DNA from: Bacteroidales bacterium
GTDB taxonomy: Bacteria; Bacillota; Clostridia; Lachnospirales; Lachnospiraceae
Direction: 5' to 3'
Assembly (NCBI GenBank): GCA_023664535.1
Contig: JAMPFJ010000016.1
Coordinates: forward strand, 1-64,000
DNA length: 64,000 nt
The position numbers and the translations under genes were made by a program. Position 1 is the stretch's first letter; each line of letters opens with the position of its first letter. Positions 49,559-58,534 of the stretch are shown here, piece after piece. Below the pieces are notes generated by a model. It was not told the origin of the DNA. It was given only the letters and a program-made list of their open reading frames with translations, and did not search any database.

Positions 49559-52507
49559 TCAGGTGATATGGAAAAACGGTTTAATACCGATAATGAACCG
49601 GGTAAAAAGGTTTATCGGATATTTTGGAACGGAATATCCGTTATAAAAATTGTCGTCCGGCGGGGCTTCATTTCCGGTGCTTGCCACAAAGGTGACGACA
49701 ACGGTATGATTACTTTTAATCTTTCTAAAGGTGTAGGAGGAAACTGCACCTACCGCTACACCGTCTACGGTAACATTGGATATGACGTAGCCGTCGTTCG
49801 GCGTAAAGGTCAGTTTGACGGTTTCTCCCGCCTTTGCCTCTGTTTTACCGGAAATGCTTCCGCCACCCTCCACCAGAGTGGAAATGGTATAGACGATATC
49901 GGAGCCGGGGGATGCATCGCCCGGTCCAGAGCCGCCGGCGGAATCCGGGTCTTCCGTACTCATGGATTGCTCGGTATGAATTGGACATTCGGTATCTATG
50001 AAATCAATCGGAGGGTTAAAGTCCGCATCGGTTAAGGAAACCCTGCCGTTATCGTCTACCTGATAGTGATAGATAGTTGTCTCCGGGCAATAGGCGCCGG
50101 CTTTATAGTGGCTTTCATTACACAGCGTTACGGTCTGGTGTAAATCACAGGTCTTTGTCGGCTCCGTATCCTTGGCAAAATATTCGTTTACCACGGTGGT
50201 ACATTGGTTTTCCGCAGGCAGCATACCGGATGTGGAGCATATCTTTGCTGTGACGATATCGCTTGGCTTTTCAAAGGTGGCAGAGGTGTCCTGTCCCTCC
50301 ATTTCCACGATTTTATCCATGATTTTCCGCCAGATTGCTTTGTGGGAATTACTGTTGGAAAAATCCGTATTGGCGTCATAGCCCATCCAGATGCCCGCAG
50401 TATAATAGGGCGTTGAACCGCAGAACCAATAATCGTAGTTGCTGGAAGTGGTTCCGGTCTTTCCGGCAACTACCATTCCGCTGGAAAGCCGGGCGGTAGT
50501 ACCGGTTCCGGAAGTGACAACATCCTGCATGGCGTTGTTAATCAGCCAGGCGGTAGTTGATTTCATGACCTGCTTGGTATCCGGGGCGTTATCAATTAAA
50601 ATGTTTCCGTTATGGTCCAGCACCTTGGTATAGAAGGTGGGCTGTACATAGGTTCCGCTGTTGGCGATGGAGGCAAAGGCACCGGTCAGCTCCAGATTGG
50701 TTACTCCTTCGGTGAGTCCTCCTAAACACATGGATTCATTGATATCATTTTCGGCAATGCCGTTGATAGAAGTTTCCCCGTTCTTTAACGTGGTAATTCC
50801 CATATTGCACAGGTAGTCATATCCGACCTGGGGCGTTACCTCCTGAAAGCATTTTACCGTGATAATGTTCATGGAATCCTTGATTGCCGTCCGGATGGTC
50901 TGTCTGCCCCGGTAATCCCCATACCAGTTTTTTATCGGGGTGCCGTTGCTGTAATCGGTGGGCTCATCCACAAAGCTTGACGCTAAGGTCATACCGGAAG
51001 TATCCAGAGCCGGAACATACGTGGATAACACCTTAAAGGTGGAGCCCGGCTGACGCTTGGATTCGGTTGCCCGGTTTAAGGTCAGGTTACCGGTTTTCTC
51101 TCCCCTGCCGCCGCAGATTGCTTTGACATATCCGGTTGCCTGGTCCAGAATGACAAAAGAGCTTTGCGGCTGTATCGTCGTGGAAAAGGTCTCTGCCAGC
51201 TCCTTGTATCCGGTCTGCTCGATTACCGCATTTTTATATTCGTCTGCGGCGGCCCTTGCCGTTTCCTCACTGGAATAGATAAGGTTATATTTTGGATTTT
51301 CGGTTTTTTCTTTATAATAATTGACCAGATGGTTAGAGGAATAATTATATAATTCGCCGTTGGTCGGGTCGGTGAGGGTCAGTGCGTAATTGAGGGCGAC
51401 GCTGGTACCGGCAGGATAGTTATCCGGATTGTTGATTTCACTGTCGCAGATTTCCTGAATGGCCGCATCCTGGTTGATATAAATGCTTAAACCCCCGGAA
51501 TAAATAGCGTTATATGCCTGGGTTTCCGTATAATCCATCTCCTCCACCAGCTGATTGGTCAAGGTATTGATAACCGTGTCAATATAATAGGAATTATAGG
51601 TTTTGTTTGCCGTATCGTCCTTTTTGTCCAGCGCCAGTCTCGCATAGACATTGTCCGCCATGGCAGAATCGTATTCGGCAGTATTGATAAGCTCCTGTTC
51701 CAGCATTTTCTGTAATACGGTGTTCTTCCGCTTTACATTGTTTTCCGGATAAAGGGTAGGGTCGTAGACCGTGGGGCTCTGGGTAATTGCGGCAATAACT
51801 GCACATTCGGAAAGGGTAAGCTCGTTCAGATTTTCCTTGCCGAAATAGGTTTCGGCGGCGGTTTTGATTCCGTTAGCGCCCTGTCCGAGATAGATGGCGT
51901 TTAAGTAAAGCTCCAGAATATCCTTTTTATCGATTTGCTTTTCCAGCTCCACAGCCAGGTACTGCTCCTGAATTTTCCGCTTTAAGGAGTCCATAAAGGA
52001 GGATTCATTTAACCCCACATTGAAAATCTGGTTTTTAATTAACTGCTGGGTAATCGTAGAGGCGCCTTCGGAAAAATTGCGGTTTTTAATTCCCACAAAG
52101 AAAGCCCTTAAAATACCTCTGGCATCGACGCCGTTGTGCTCCCAGAACCGCTCGTCTTCTATGGCAATAAACGCATTGATTAGATTTTCAGGAATATCTT
52201 CGTATTCCACATAGATTCGATTGGAATTTGCGGTGGATAAAGTGGTAATTTCCTCACCCGCCTGATTATATATTGTCGTCTGGAAGCCTTCCAGCTGGAC
52301 GCTTTCCTTAATGTCGGTAATATCCGGTGCAGTACTGATAATAGAGGTAAACATGCCAAGACCGGCTCCGGCGCCAACCACAACGACAAGGATGAAGAGA
52401 AACACAAAGGTTTTATAAAGAAGATAGGTTATCTTATGCTGGTTTTTGGTATGCTTTGATACTAAATTCTTTTGTTTTTTGGTTATATTTTGTTTAGAAT
52501 AATTCAT
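49559..52507 (-). CDS. Class A penicillin-binding protein with C-terminal InlB-type repeat
   Basis: This 982-residue bifunctional murein synthase is anchored by a helix near residue 30-50. The glycosyltransferase domain (EDERFWEHNGVDARGILRA, GASTITQQLIKN) covers about 70-240. The transpeptidase domain has SxxK in GSTFK and KTG in KTGTTSSNYDYW. After about residue 790 the chain has a Ser/Gly linker, then GGGSISGKTEAKAGETVKLTF and YVISNVTVDGVAVG, a divergent InlB B-repeat-like domain, and a short tail. Relatives usually end in a PASTA, fibronectin or disordered tail, so this repeat is uncommon. The start has CAGGAGG before it. Confidence 0.92.
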   Translation of the reverse strand: MNYSKQNITKKQKNLVSKHTKNQHKITYLLYKTFVFLFILVVVVGAGAGLGMFTSIISTAPDITDIKESVQLEGFQTTIYNQAGEEITTLSTANSNRIYVEYEDIPENLINAFIAIEDERFWEHNGVDARGILRAFFVGIKNRNFSEGASTITQQLIKNQIFNVGLNESSFMDSLKRKIQEQYLAVELEKQIDKKDILELYLNAIYLGQGANGIKTAAETYFGKENLNELTLSECAVIAAITQSPTVYDPTLYPENNVKRKNTVLQKMLEQELINTAEYDSAMADNVYARLALDKKDDTANKTYNSYYIDTVINTLTNQLVEEMDYTETQAYNAIYSGGLSIYINQDAAIQEICDSEINNPDNYPAGTSVALNYALTLTDPTNGELYNYSSNHLVNYYKEKTENPKYNLIYSSEETARAAADEYKNAVIEQTGYKELAETFSTTIQPQSSFVILDQATGYVKAICGGRGEKTGNLTLNRATESKRQPGSTFKVLSTYVPALDTSGMTLASSFVDEPTDYSNGTPIKNWYGDYRGRQTIRTAIKDSMNIITVKCFQEVTPQVGYDYLCNMGITTLKNGETSINGIAENDINESMCLGGLTEGVTNLELTGAFASIANSGTYVQPTFYTKVLDHNGNILIDNAPDTKQVMKSTTAWLINNAMQDVVTSGTGTTARLSSGMVVAGKTGTTSSNYDYWFCGSTPYYTAGIWMGYDANTDFSNSNSHKAIWRKIMDKIVEMEGQDTSATFEKPSDIVTAKICSTSGMLPAENQCTTVVNEYFAKDTEPTKTCDLHQTVTLCNESHYKAGAYCPETTIYHYQVDDNGRVSLTDADFNPPIDFIDTECPIHTEQSMSTEDPDSAGGSGPGDASPGSDIVYTISTLVEGGGSISGKTEAKAGETVKLTFTPNDGYVISNVTVDGVAVGAVSSYTFRKIKSNHTVVVTFVASTGNEAPPDDNFYNGYSVPKYPINLFTRFIIGIKPFFHIT

Positions 52508-52668
52508 ATACTGCCTCCTGCCTGGTAACCAATTTTGCTATGTAAAAGGTTCTGACTGCCTGTCTGCAAAATGCTGCGTCAAATGTCACTTTCCTATTTA
52601 TCCCAATATTATATCCTAGTATATCAAATATGAACATAAATTGCCATCTTTATTCAAGAATATATTGC

Positions 52669-52696
52669 TTGACAAAAGAAAAGAACAGTATATAAT
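52669..52696 (+). promoter_or_regulatory. sigma-A promoter of the IMPACT-lipoprotein-RND unit
   Basis: TTGACA (52669-52674), 16 bases and TATAAT (52691-52696) lie about 120 bases before the IMPACT gene. A divergent TATAAT for the PBP gene lies at 52613-52608. Confidence 0.75.
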
Positions 52697-52814
52697 AAAT
52701 AATTGCCCAGGGAAATAGTTGCCTTAGGAAACTATTAAAACCTGTGGAATAGTATGGCGTTTCCGGCGGAAATCTGCTATGATAGCAGAGATAAGAAAAA
52801 TGAGGAGAAAGACC

Positions 52815-53453
52815 ATGCTCAAGCGTTATGTTACGGTTTTGGAACCGGGAACAGAAGAAATTATTGAAAAAAAGTCCAGATTTATCGGCTATATCCGTCA
52901 TGTGGAAAGTGAGGAGGAGGCAGCCGGATTTATCGCTTCAATAAAGAAAAAGCATTACGATGCAAGGCATAACTGTTATGCCTATTCCGTCGGGAAGGAG
53001 CAGCCGCTGCTTAAATTCAGTGATGACGGTGAGCCCTCGGGGACGGCGGGGAAACCGATTCTGGAGGTGATTACGGGGCAGAAGCTTTGTGACGTCTGTA
53101 TTGTGGTGACCCGCTATTTTGGCGGAACACTCTTAGGAACCGGCGGACTGGTGCGGGCCTATACCGGAGCGGCTAAAGCCTGTATTGCAGCGACGGAAGT
53201 GGTGACGGAGCAGATGGTGGTTCCCGTAACCGTTACGACAGATTATACGGATTTGGGGAAGGTGCAGTATCTGTTCGGCAGTGAAGGAATAGAAATTTCA
53301 GACAGTGAATATGGGGAAAAGGTTATATTGCACGTCGAAATTTTTATTGATGATGTGGAGAGAATGAAGAAGGCTCTGACAGAGGCAACGGCGGGAAGAG
53401 CCGGTTTTATACAGGGGGATAAAGGATATTCAGTTATCGGGGAGGAAAGATGA
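52815..53453 (+). CDS. YigZ/IMPACT-family protein
   Basis: This 212-residue cytoplasmic protein belongs to the IMPACT (UPF0029) family. Its N-terminal domain has KSRFIGYIRHVESEEEA, HNCYAYSVG, DDGEPSGTAGKPILEV and VVTRYFGGTLLGTGGLVRAY. The C-terminal domain is of the EF-G IV-like type. YigZ relatives are linked to ribosome-related stress, but the biochemical role is not established. The frame is open upstream, but ATG 52815 behind GAGGAGAAAGACC is the likely start. Its stop overlaps the next start (ATGA). Confidence 0.9.
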   Translation: MLKRYVTVLEPGTEEIIEKKSRFIGYIRHVESEEEAAGFIASIKKKHYDARHNCYAYSVGKEQPLLKFSDDGEPSGTAGKPILEVITGQKLCDVCIVVTRYFGGTLLGTGGLVRAYTGAAKACIAATEVVTEQMVVPVTVTTDYTDLGKVQYLFGSEGIEISDSEYGEKVILHVEIFIDDVERMKKALTEATAGRAGFIQGDKGYSVIGEER

Positions 53454-54388
53454 AAAAAAGGAGATACTGCCTGTACATATTCGGTTTATTATCGGGATGC
53501 CTGCTTTGCGGGTGCTCGGTTTTAGAAAAAGAGACAAAAAAGGAAAGTGAAATAGAAATCGAACTGGTTTCCGAAAATACGGAGAAAGAGAAAAATAAAG
53601 AAAATGCCGATTTTTCCCGGGGGGATTTGGTTACCATGTTTGAGGAAATGAATAATGAAAGCGTAATGGATTTTCTGTACAATGATTATAATCTGGACGG
53701 AATGCATGAGGCTTTTGTTATTACGAAGGAGGAGAGCTACAAATTATGGTATATGTCGGCTGCAGGCTGTGAGCTGGTTAAGGACGAGCTGACGATGGAA
53801 GAGGATGCTTCCGCAGAGATTTTAAATTACAGCACAAAGGGATATTTGCTGTTACAGCTGAAAAAAGGCAATGCCAATAATACCCTGGTATATACGGTGG
53901 ACAATGACAATTCGGTTATTGAAGCGGATATTTCGGGTGCCGGCTATATCTGGCAGAATGAGGACCGGCAGCTGCTTTTGCAGGTTCCAATTAGTGACCG
54001 GGGGAAAAAGCCGTCCTATCTTACTTATTATCTGCATTATATGCTGGATGAGGGATTTAAAGAATATGGGGCAATCCCTATCAGTGAAGAACAGTTTCTG
54101 GAATTTGAAGGGGCGCAGGATATTTTGGATAAGATTGACGAAACGTATCCGGAGGAAGAGATTACCCTGTCCTTTTTGTACCGCTCCAATCATTATATCA
54201 ATTTGAATGTAATCGTCGGAACAAAGGACGGTACAGAATATAAGACAATGACGTTAAAATATGACACGGGAAAGGTTTTTCCGCTGTCGGAGGAGCTTGA
54301 GGATGGGCGCATGGAGACTGCATGTATTTTGGAGATAGCAACGTTTCCGACAGCATTTAAACATCCGGAACGGCAAATACAACAATAA
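53450..54388 (+). CDS. Lipoprotein of unknown function
   Basis: This 312-residue protein opens with a basic stretch, a hydrophobic core and a lipobox LLCGC, so it is an exported lipoprotein. A Glu/Lys-rich linker follows, then a mainly beta-type mature domain beginning near FSRGDLVTMFEEMN. It overlaps yigZ by four bases and precedes the RND exporter by a dozen bases. It might act as an extracytoplasmic partner of that pump, but nothing in the sequence proves this. Confidence 0.8.
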   Translation: MKKRRYCLYIFGLLSGCLLCGCSVLEKETKKESEIEIELVSENTEKEKNKENADFSRGDLVTMFEEMNNESVMDFLYNDYNLDGMHEAFVITKEESYKLWYMSAAGCELVKDELTMEEDASAEILNYSTKGYLLLQLKKGNANNTLVYTVDNDNSVIEADISGAGYIWQNEDRQLLLQVPISDRGKKPSYLTYYLHYMLDEGFKEYGAIPISEEQFLEFEGAQDILDKIDETYPEEEITLSFLYRSNHYINLNVIVGTKDGTEYKTMTLKYDTGKVFPLSEELEDGRMETACILEIATFPTAFKHPERQIQQ

Positions 54389-54400
54389 GTGGAGGAGATT

Positions 54401-57400
54401 ATGATTTCAAAGTTTAGTGTCAAAAAGGCATACACGGTAATTGTAGGAATTATACTGGTGATGATATTGGGAGCAGTCGCCTATACCAAGATGACGGTGG
54501 ATTTACTGCCCAGTATGGAGCTACCCTATGCGATTGTGCTTACCACCTATCCGGGAGCCAGTCCGGAGGCGGTGGAAACCGGAGTGACGAGACCGATTGA
54601 ACAGTCGGTGGCAACGATTGATAATATCGAAAACATACAGTCCATTTCCTCCGAAAATTTTTCTATGGTAATTCTGGAATTTAATTCCGATGCGAATATG
54701 GATACCGCAACGATTGATATGCGGGAAAATCTGGACCAGGTCAGCAGTTATTTTGATGACAGTGTGGGAAATCCGATAATTATGAAGCTGAATCCGAATA
54801 TGATGCCAGTTATGATTGCGGCGGTGGATAAAGCGGGTACCGACAGCATTGAGCTTAGCGAATATGTGGAGGATACGCTTTCACCGGCGATTGAAGGCTT
54901 GGAGGGTGTGGCTTCGGTAACCGTTATGGGCGCTGTTGAGGAATCCGTTCAGGTAATCATCAGAGAGGATAAGCTGGAAAAAGTAAACAAACAGGTAAAA
55001 AAGGCGCTGGATGACAAGTTTGCGGAGGCAGAGGATGCGCTGGCAGAGGGAAAGAGCCAGATAAGCAGCGGGAAAAGCCAGCTGAAAAGCGGACAGGCGG
55101 CAGCAAACCAGCAGTTTGCGGCAGCGGAGGTGCAAATCAACGATGCAAAATATGAGCTGTTAAAATCCGAACAGGAAATCAATGATGCGTTAAAGGAATT
55201 GGCAGCACAGGATGCGGAGCTTGCTAAGGCAGAGGAGCAGAAACCGCAGATTAAGAAAGCGATTTCTTCTTTGCAGGAGCTGCTGAAAAGCTATCGGGCA
55301 CTGGCGGCGCAAAAGGAGCAGCTGGAGGCAGCGGTAGCGGCAAATCCGGAGGATGTGGCATCGGCGGCGCAGCTGCAGGCGGTAACGGGCGCCATGCAGA
55401 CAATGGAGCAAAAGCTTGCCGAGCAGCAGGACCAGGAGGGAAATCCGCTTACCTTTGATTCCCTTCCGGCATACATAAAATCGCTGCAGACATCGATTAC
55501 CCAGATGGAAAAGGGAAGAACGGAAATTGAGCAAGGGAAGGAACAGTTAAATGCCGCATTGCTTCAGATAACCGACGGAAAGAAGAGTATTAACGACAGT
55601 TATGTGCAGTTAAAGACCAAGCAGGGTGAGGCGGACAGCCAGATGGCGCAGGCACAGGCAAAGCTGGAGCAGGGGGAAAGCAGCCTGGAGGAGCAGGAGG
55701 CGAATTTTGAAAATGCGAAGGAAGCGGCTTATGAGGGCGCAGACATGGAAAGCATTATTACCAAATCCATGATTTCCGGGATTCTTACCGCACAGAATTT
55801 TGATTATCCGGCAGGATATATTACGGAAGACGATGTGGATTATCTGGTGCGCGTGGGAGAGAAATTCGATGATGTGGACGGTCTTTCCGGCTTCGTTCTC
55901 CTGGATTTAAATATGGACGGAGTGGCTCCGGTAAAGCTTTCGGATGTGGCGGACGTGTTTGTGGCAAACAATGCAGACCAGTTTTATACCAGAATAAATA
56001 AAAATCCGGGGATTGTTTTATCCATTGCCAAGCAAAATGAATATTCAACCAAGGAAGTTTCGGACAGGGTCGTTGAACGGTTTGAGAAAATTTCAAAGGA
56101 GGACGACACCGTGACCTTTACCAGTCTGATGAACCAGGGCATGTATATTGATTTGGTGTCCGGCTCAGTGCTGGAAAATCTGTTGTTCGGCGCAGTTCTT
56201 GCCATACTGATTCTGCTGCTGTTCTTAAAGGATATCCGGCCGACGGGAATTATTGCCGTATCCATTCCGGTATCGGTTATCTTTGCCATCGTGCTGATGT
56301 ATTTCAGCGGAGTGACATTAAATGTCATTTCCCTGTCCGGTCTTGCGCTGGGCGTCGGTATGCTGGTGGATAACTCCATTGTGGTTATTGAAAATATTTA
56401 CCGTTTGCGGAAGGACGGATATTCGGTGAAGGAAGCGTCAATAAAAGGCGCCTCACAGATGGTAGGCGCTATTACGGCATCCACGCTTACCACGGTCTGC
56501 GTATTTCTACCGATTGTATTTACTTCGGGAATTACCAGGCAGTTGTTTACCGATATGGGACTGACCATCGCCTATTCCCTGTTTGCCAGTCTGATTGTGG
56601 CGGTTACCTTTGTTCCCATGGCGGCTTCTAAAACCTTTAACCGGATATCGGAAAAGGAAAATAAGCTGATTAACCGAATCAGTGAGGGCTATGCGGCAAT
56701 TCTGCCCAAGGTGTTAAACCACAAGGCGGTAGTATTTGTTTTGACGCTCGTTTTGTTTGTGGGGAGTATGGGCTTGTCGCTTTCCAAGGGCTTCTCCTTT
56801 ATTCCGGAGATGGACTCCACACAGATGACCATGAGCTTAATTATGCCGGAGGATACCAAGACGCTGCAGCAGACGGCGGAAATGTCGGATAAGGTCATTG
56901 AAAAGGTTTTGGAGATAGAGGATATCAAGACCGTTGGTGCGCTGACCGGAGGAAGCACCATGGCTATGCTGGGACTTGGCTCCGATGACAGCTTCAACTC
57001 CGTAAGCTACTATATTGAGTGTAAGGAAGACAAAACGCATACCAATGAAGAAATTGCCGACATGATTCGGGAGAAGACGAAGGATTTTGACTGTGAAATC
57101 AGTGTGTCAGCCTCAAGCATGGATATGAGCGCCCTGATGACCGCCGGCATATCCATCCGGGTAAAGGGCGATGAGATGGATACGCTCCAGGATTTGGCGA
57201 AACAGGTAGGGGAAAAGCTGAAAAAAGTTGACGGACTGACCGAGGTAGAGGACGGTTTAGAGGATGCAACACCGGAATACCGGTTGATTGTCGATAAGAA
57301 AAGGGCAGCGGAATACGGACTTACTGTTGCGCAGGTTTATCAGAAAATTCAAGGGGCGCTTGCGGAGGCATCCTCGTCCACTACCCTGACGACTGGTACG

Positions 57401-58306
57401 AAGGAGTATCCGGTTTATGTCAAAGATGAGGAAGAGGAGCAGTATACCCTAAAGGATGTGAAGAACCTTACGATTGAGGGGAGTAAGGGGGAAGAGAAGG
57501 TGCAGGTGAAGGTCAGCAAAATTGCGGATGTCGAAGATGCACAGTCCCTGTCTGCCATAAGCAGGATTAACCAGGTGCGTTACATCACGGTAAGCGCAAA
57601 GGTAAAGGAAGGGTATACAACAACTGCGGTATCGAATGAGGTGAAGCGGGTGGTAGACGGTATTTCCCTGCCCGGCGGCTGTCAGATTGAATATGACGGC
57701 GAAAACGAAACCGTTATGGAGGCGATGGGGCAGGTTATGCTGATGATGCTTCTGGCAGTTGCGTTTATGTATTTAATTATGGTGGCGCAGTTCCAGTCCT
57801 TCAAGAATCCGTTTATCATTATGTTTACCCTGCCGCTTGCATTTACCGGCGGTTTCGCCGCACTGTTTTTAACCGGAAATGATGTCAGTGTTATTGCCAT
57901 GATTGGTATGGTTATGCTTGCCGGTATCATTGTTAATAACGGTATTGTTTTTGTGGATTCGGTAAACCAGCTGATGGAAGAGGGAATGGAAATGCGGGAG
58001 GCGATTGTCCTTACCGGAAAGAATCGTCTGCGCCCGATTACGATGACTGCCCTTACCACAATTCTTGGTCTGTCGACGATGGCGGTCGGATATGGCATGG
58101 GTGCAGATATGGCGCAGCCGATGGCGCTTGTGGTTGTAGGAGGATTGATTTATGGTACCCTGTTAACCCTTATCGTCGTACCCTGTATTTATGAAGCATT
58201 CAACTTCCGGAAGAGAAGGAGGAGCGCGGAAGAGGATATTGCCGTGGATGAAGAGGAAGAAACCGACGATGGAGACGAAGAAACCGTCAGCGGAGACGAG
58301 GAATAA
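54401..58306 (+). CDS. RND-family exporter with inserted coiled coil
   Basis: This inner-membrane RND exporter of about 1,301 residues has the usual two repeats of one helix, a periplasmic-type loop and five helices. It uses proton-motive force for export. The first loop carries a long insertion (residues about 205-460) of Gln/Ala/Glu/Lys-rich coiled coil, which is absent from AcrB. The proton relay region around VGMLVDNSIVVIENIYRL and the second repeat GMVMLAGIIVNNGIVFVDSVNQL are intact. The ATG at 54401 lies behind GGAGGAG. Substrate unknown; SwrC-like relatives export surfactin-type lipids or peptides. Confidence 0.92.
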   Translation: MISKFSVKKAYTVIVGIILVMILGAVAYTKMTVDLLPSMELPYAIVLTTYPGASPEAVETGVTRPIEQSVATIDNIENIQSISSENFSMVILEFNSDANMDTATIDMRENLDQVSSYFDDSVGNPIIMKLNPNMMPVMIAAVDKAGTDSIELSEYVEDTLSPAIEGLEGVASVTVMGAVEESVQVIIREDKLEKVNKQVKKALDDKFAEAEDALAEGKSQISSGKSQLKSGQAAANQQFAAAEVQINDAKYELLKSEQEINDALKELAAQDAELAKAEEQKPQIKKAISSLQELLKSYRALAAQKEQLEAAVAANPEDVASAAQLQAVTGAMQTMEQKLAEQQDQEGNPLTFDSLPAYIKSLQTSITQMEKGRTEIEQGKEQLNAALLQITDGKKSINDSYVQLKTKQGEADSQMAQAQAKLEQGESSLEEQEANFENAKEAAYEGADMESIITKSMISGILTAQNFDYPAGYITEDDVDYLVRVGEKFDDVDGLSGFVLLDLNMDGVAPVKLSDVADVFVANNADQFYTRINKNPGIVLSIAKQNEYSTKEVSDRVVERFEKISKEDDTVTFTSLMNQGMYIDLVSGSVLENLLFGAVLAILILLLFLKDIRPTGIIAVSIPVSVIFAIVLMYFSGVTLNVISLSGLALGVGMLVDNSIVVIENIYRLRKDGYSVKEASIKGASQMVGAITASTLTTVCVFLPIVFTSGITRQLFTDMGLTIAYSLFASLIVAVTFVPMAASKTFNRISEKENKLINRISEGYAAILPKVLNHKAVVFVLTLVLFVGSMGLSLSKGFSFIPEMDSTQMTMSLIMPEDTKTLQQTAEMSDKVIEKVLEIEDIKTVGALTGGSTMAMLGLGSDDSFNSVSYYIECKEDKTHTNEEIADMIREKTKDFDCEISVSASSMDMSALMTAGISIRVKGDEMDTLQDLAKQVGEKLKKVDGLTEVEDGLEDATPEYRLIVDKKRAAEYGLTVAQVYQKIQGALAEASSSTTLTTGTKEYPVYVKDEEEEQYTLKDVKNLTIEGSKGEEKVQVKVSKIADVEDAQSLSAISRINQVRYITVSAKVKEGYTTTAVSNEVKRVVDGISLPGGCQIEYDGENETVMEAMGQVMLMMLLAVAFMYLIMVAQFQSFKNPFIIMFTLPLAFTGGFAALFLTGNDVSVIAMIGMVMLAGIIVNNGIVFVDSVNQLMEEGMEMREAIVLTGKNRLRPITMTALTTILGLSTMAVGYGMGADMAQPMALVVVGGLIYGTLLTLIVVPCIYEAFNFRKRRRSAEEDIAVDEEEETDDGDEETVSGDEE

Positions 58307-58328
58307 AAATCAGTATCGACAGGTGACG

Positions 58329-58370
58329 AACTGCCGCATTAAGAAGAAACGGAATCTTAATGCGGCAGTT
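58329..58370 (+). terminator. Hairpin terminator after the RND gene
   Basis: AACTGCCGCATTAAGA and TCTTAATGCGGCAGTT form a perfect 16-bp stem around a 10-base loop. The following T-run is short. Confidence 0.7.
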
Positions 58371-58408
58371 TCCGGTATTTTGGATATGGAATTGCCAGGA
58401 ATAGGGAC

Positions 58409-58437
58409 TGGCACAATCATAAAAACTGTGTTAGAAT
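58409..58437 (+). promoter_or_regulatory. Possible promoter of the activase operon
   Basis: TGGCAC (58409-58414), 17 bases and TAGAAT (58432-58437) precede the gene by about 97 bases. The -35 is weak. Confidence 0.4.
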
Positions 58438-58534
58438 GACTAAGGCGTGATAAACGAAAGTTTTTTTTCATACATTTAGAGAGAATATGGAATTTCGGGA
58501 AATAACGAAATACTGAGGAAAAAGAGGTATTGAC

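Noticed and set aside
49556..50035. 159-codon plus-strand open frame
   Set aside because: It runs opposite to the PBP C-terminus. Its Gly/Arg/Cys composition is that of a shadow frame.
58191..58439. 82-codon plus-strand open frame at the RND end
   Set aside because: It overlaps the RND C-terminus and the terminator hairpin and has no ribosome site.
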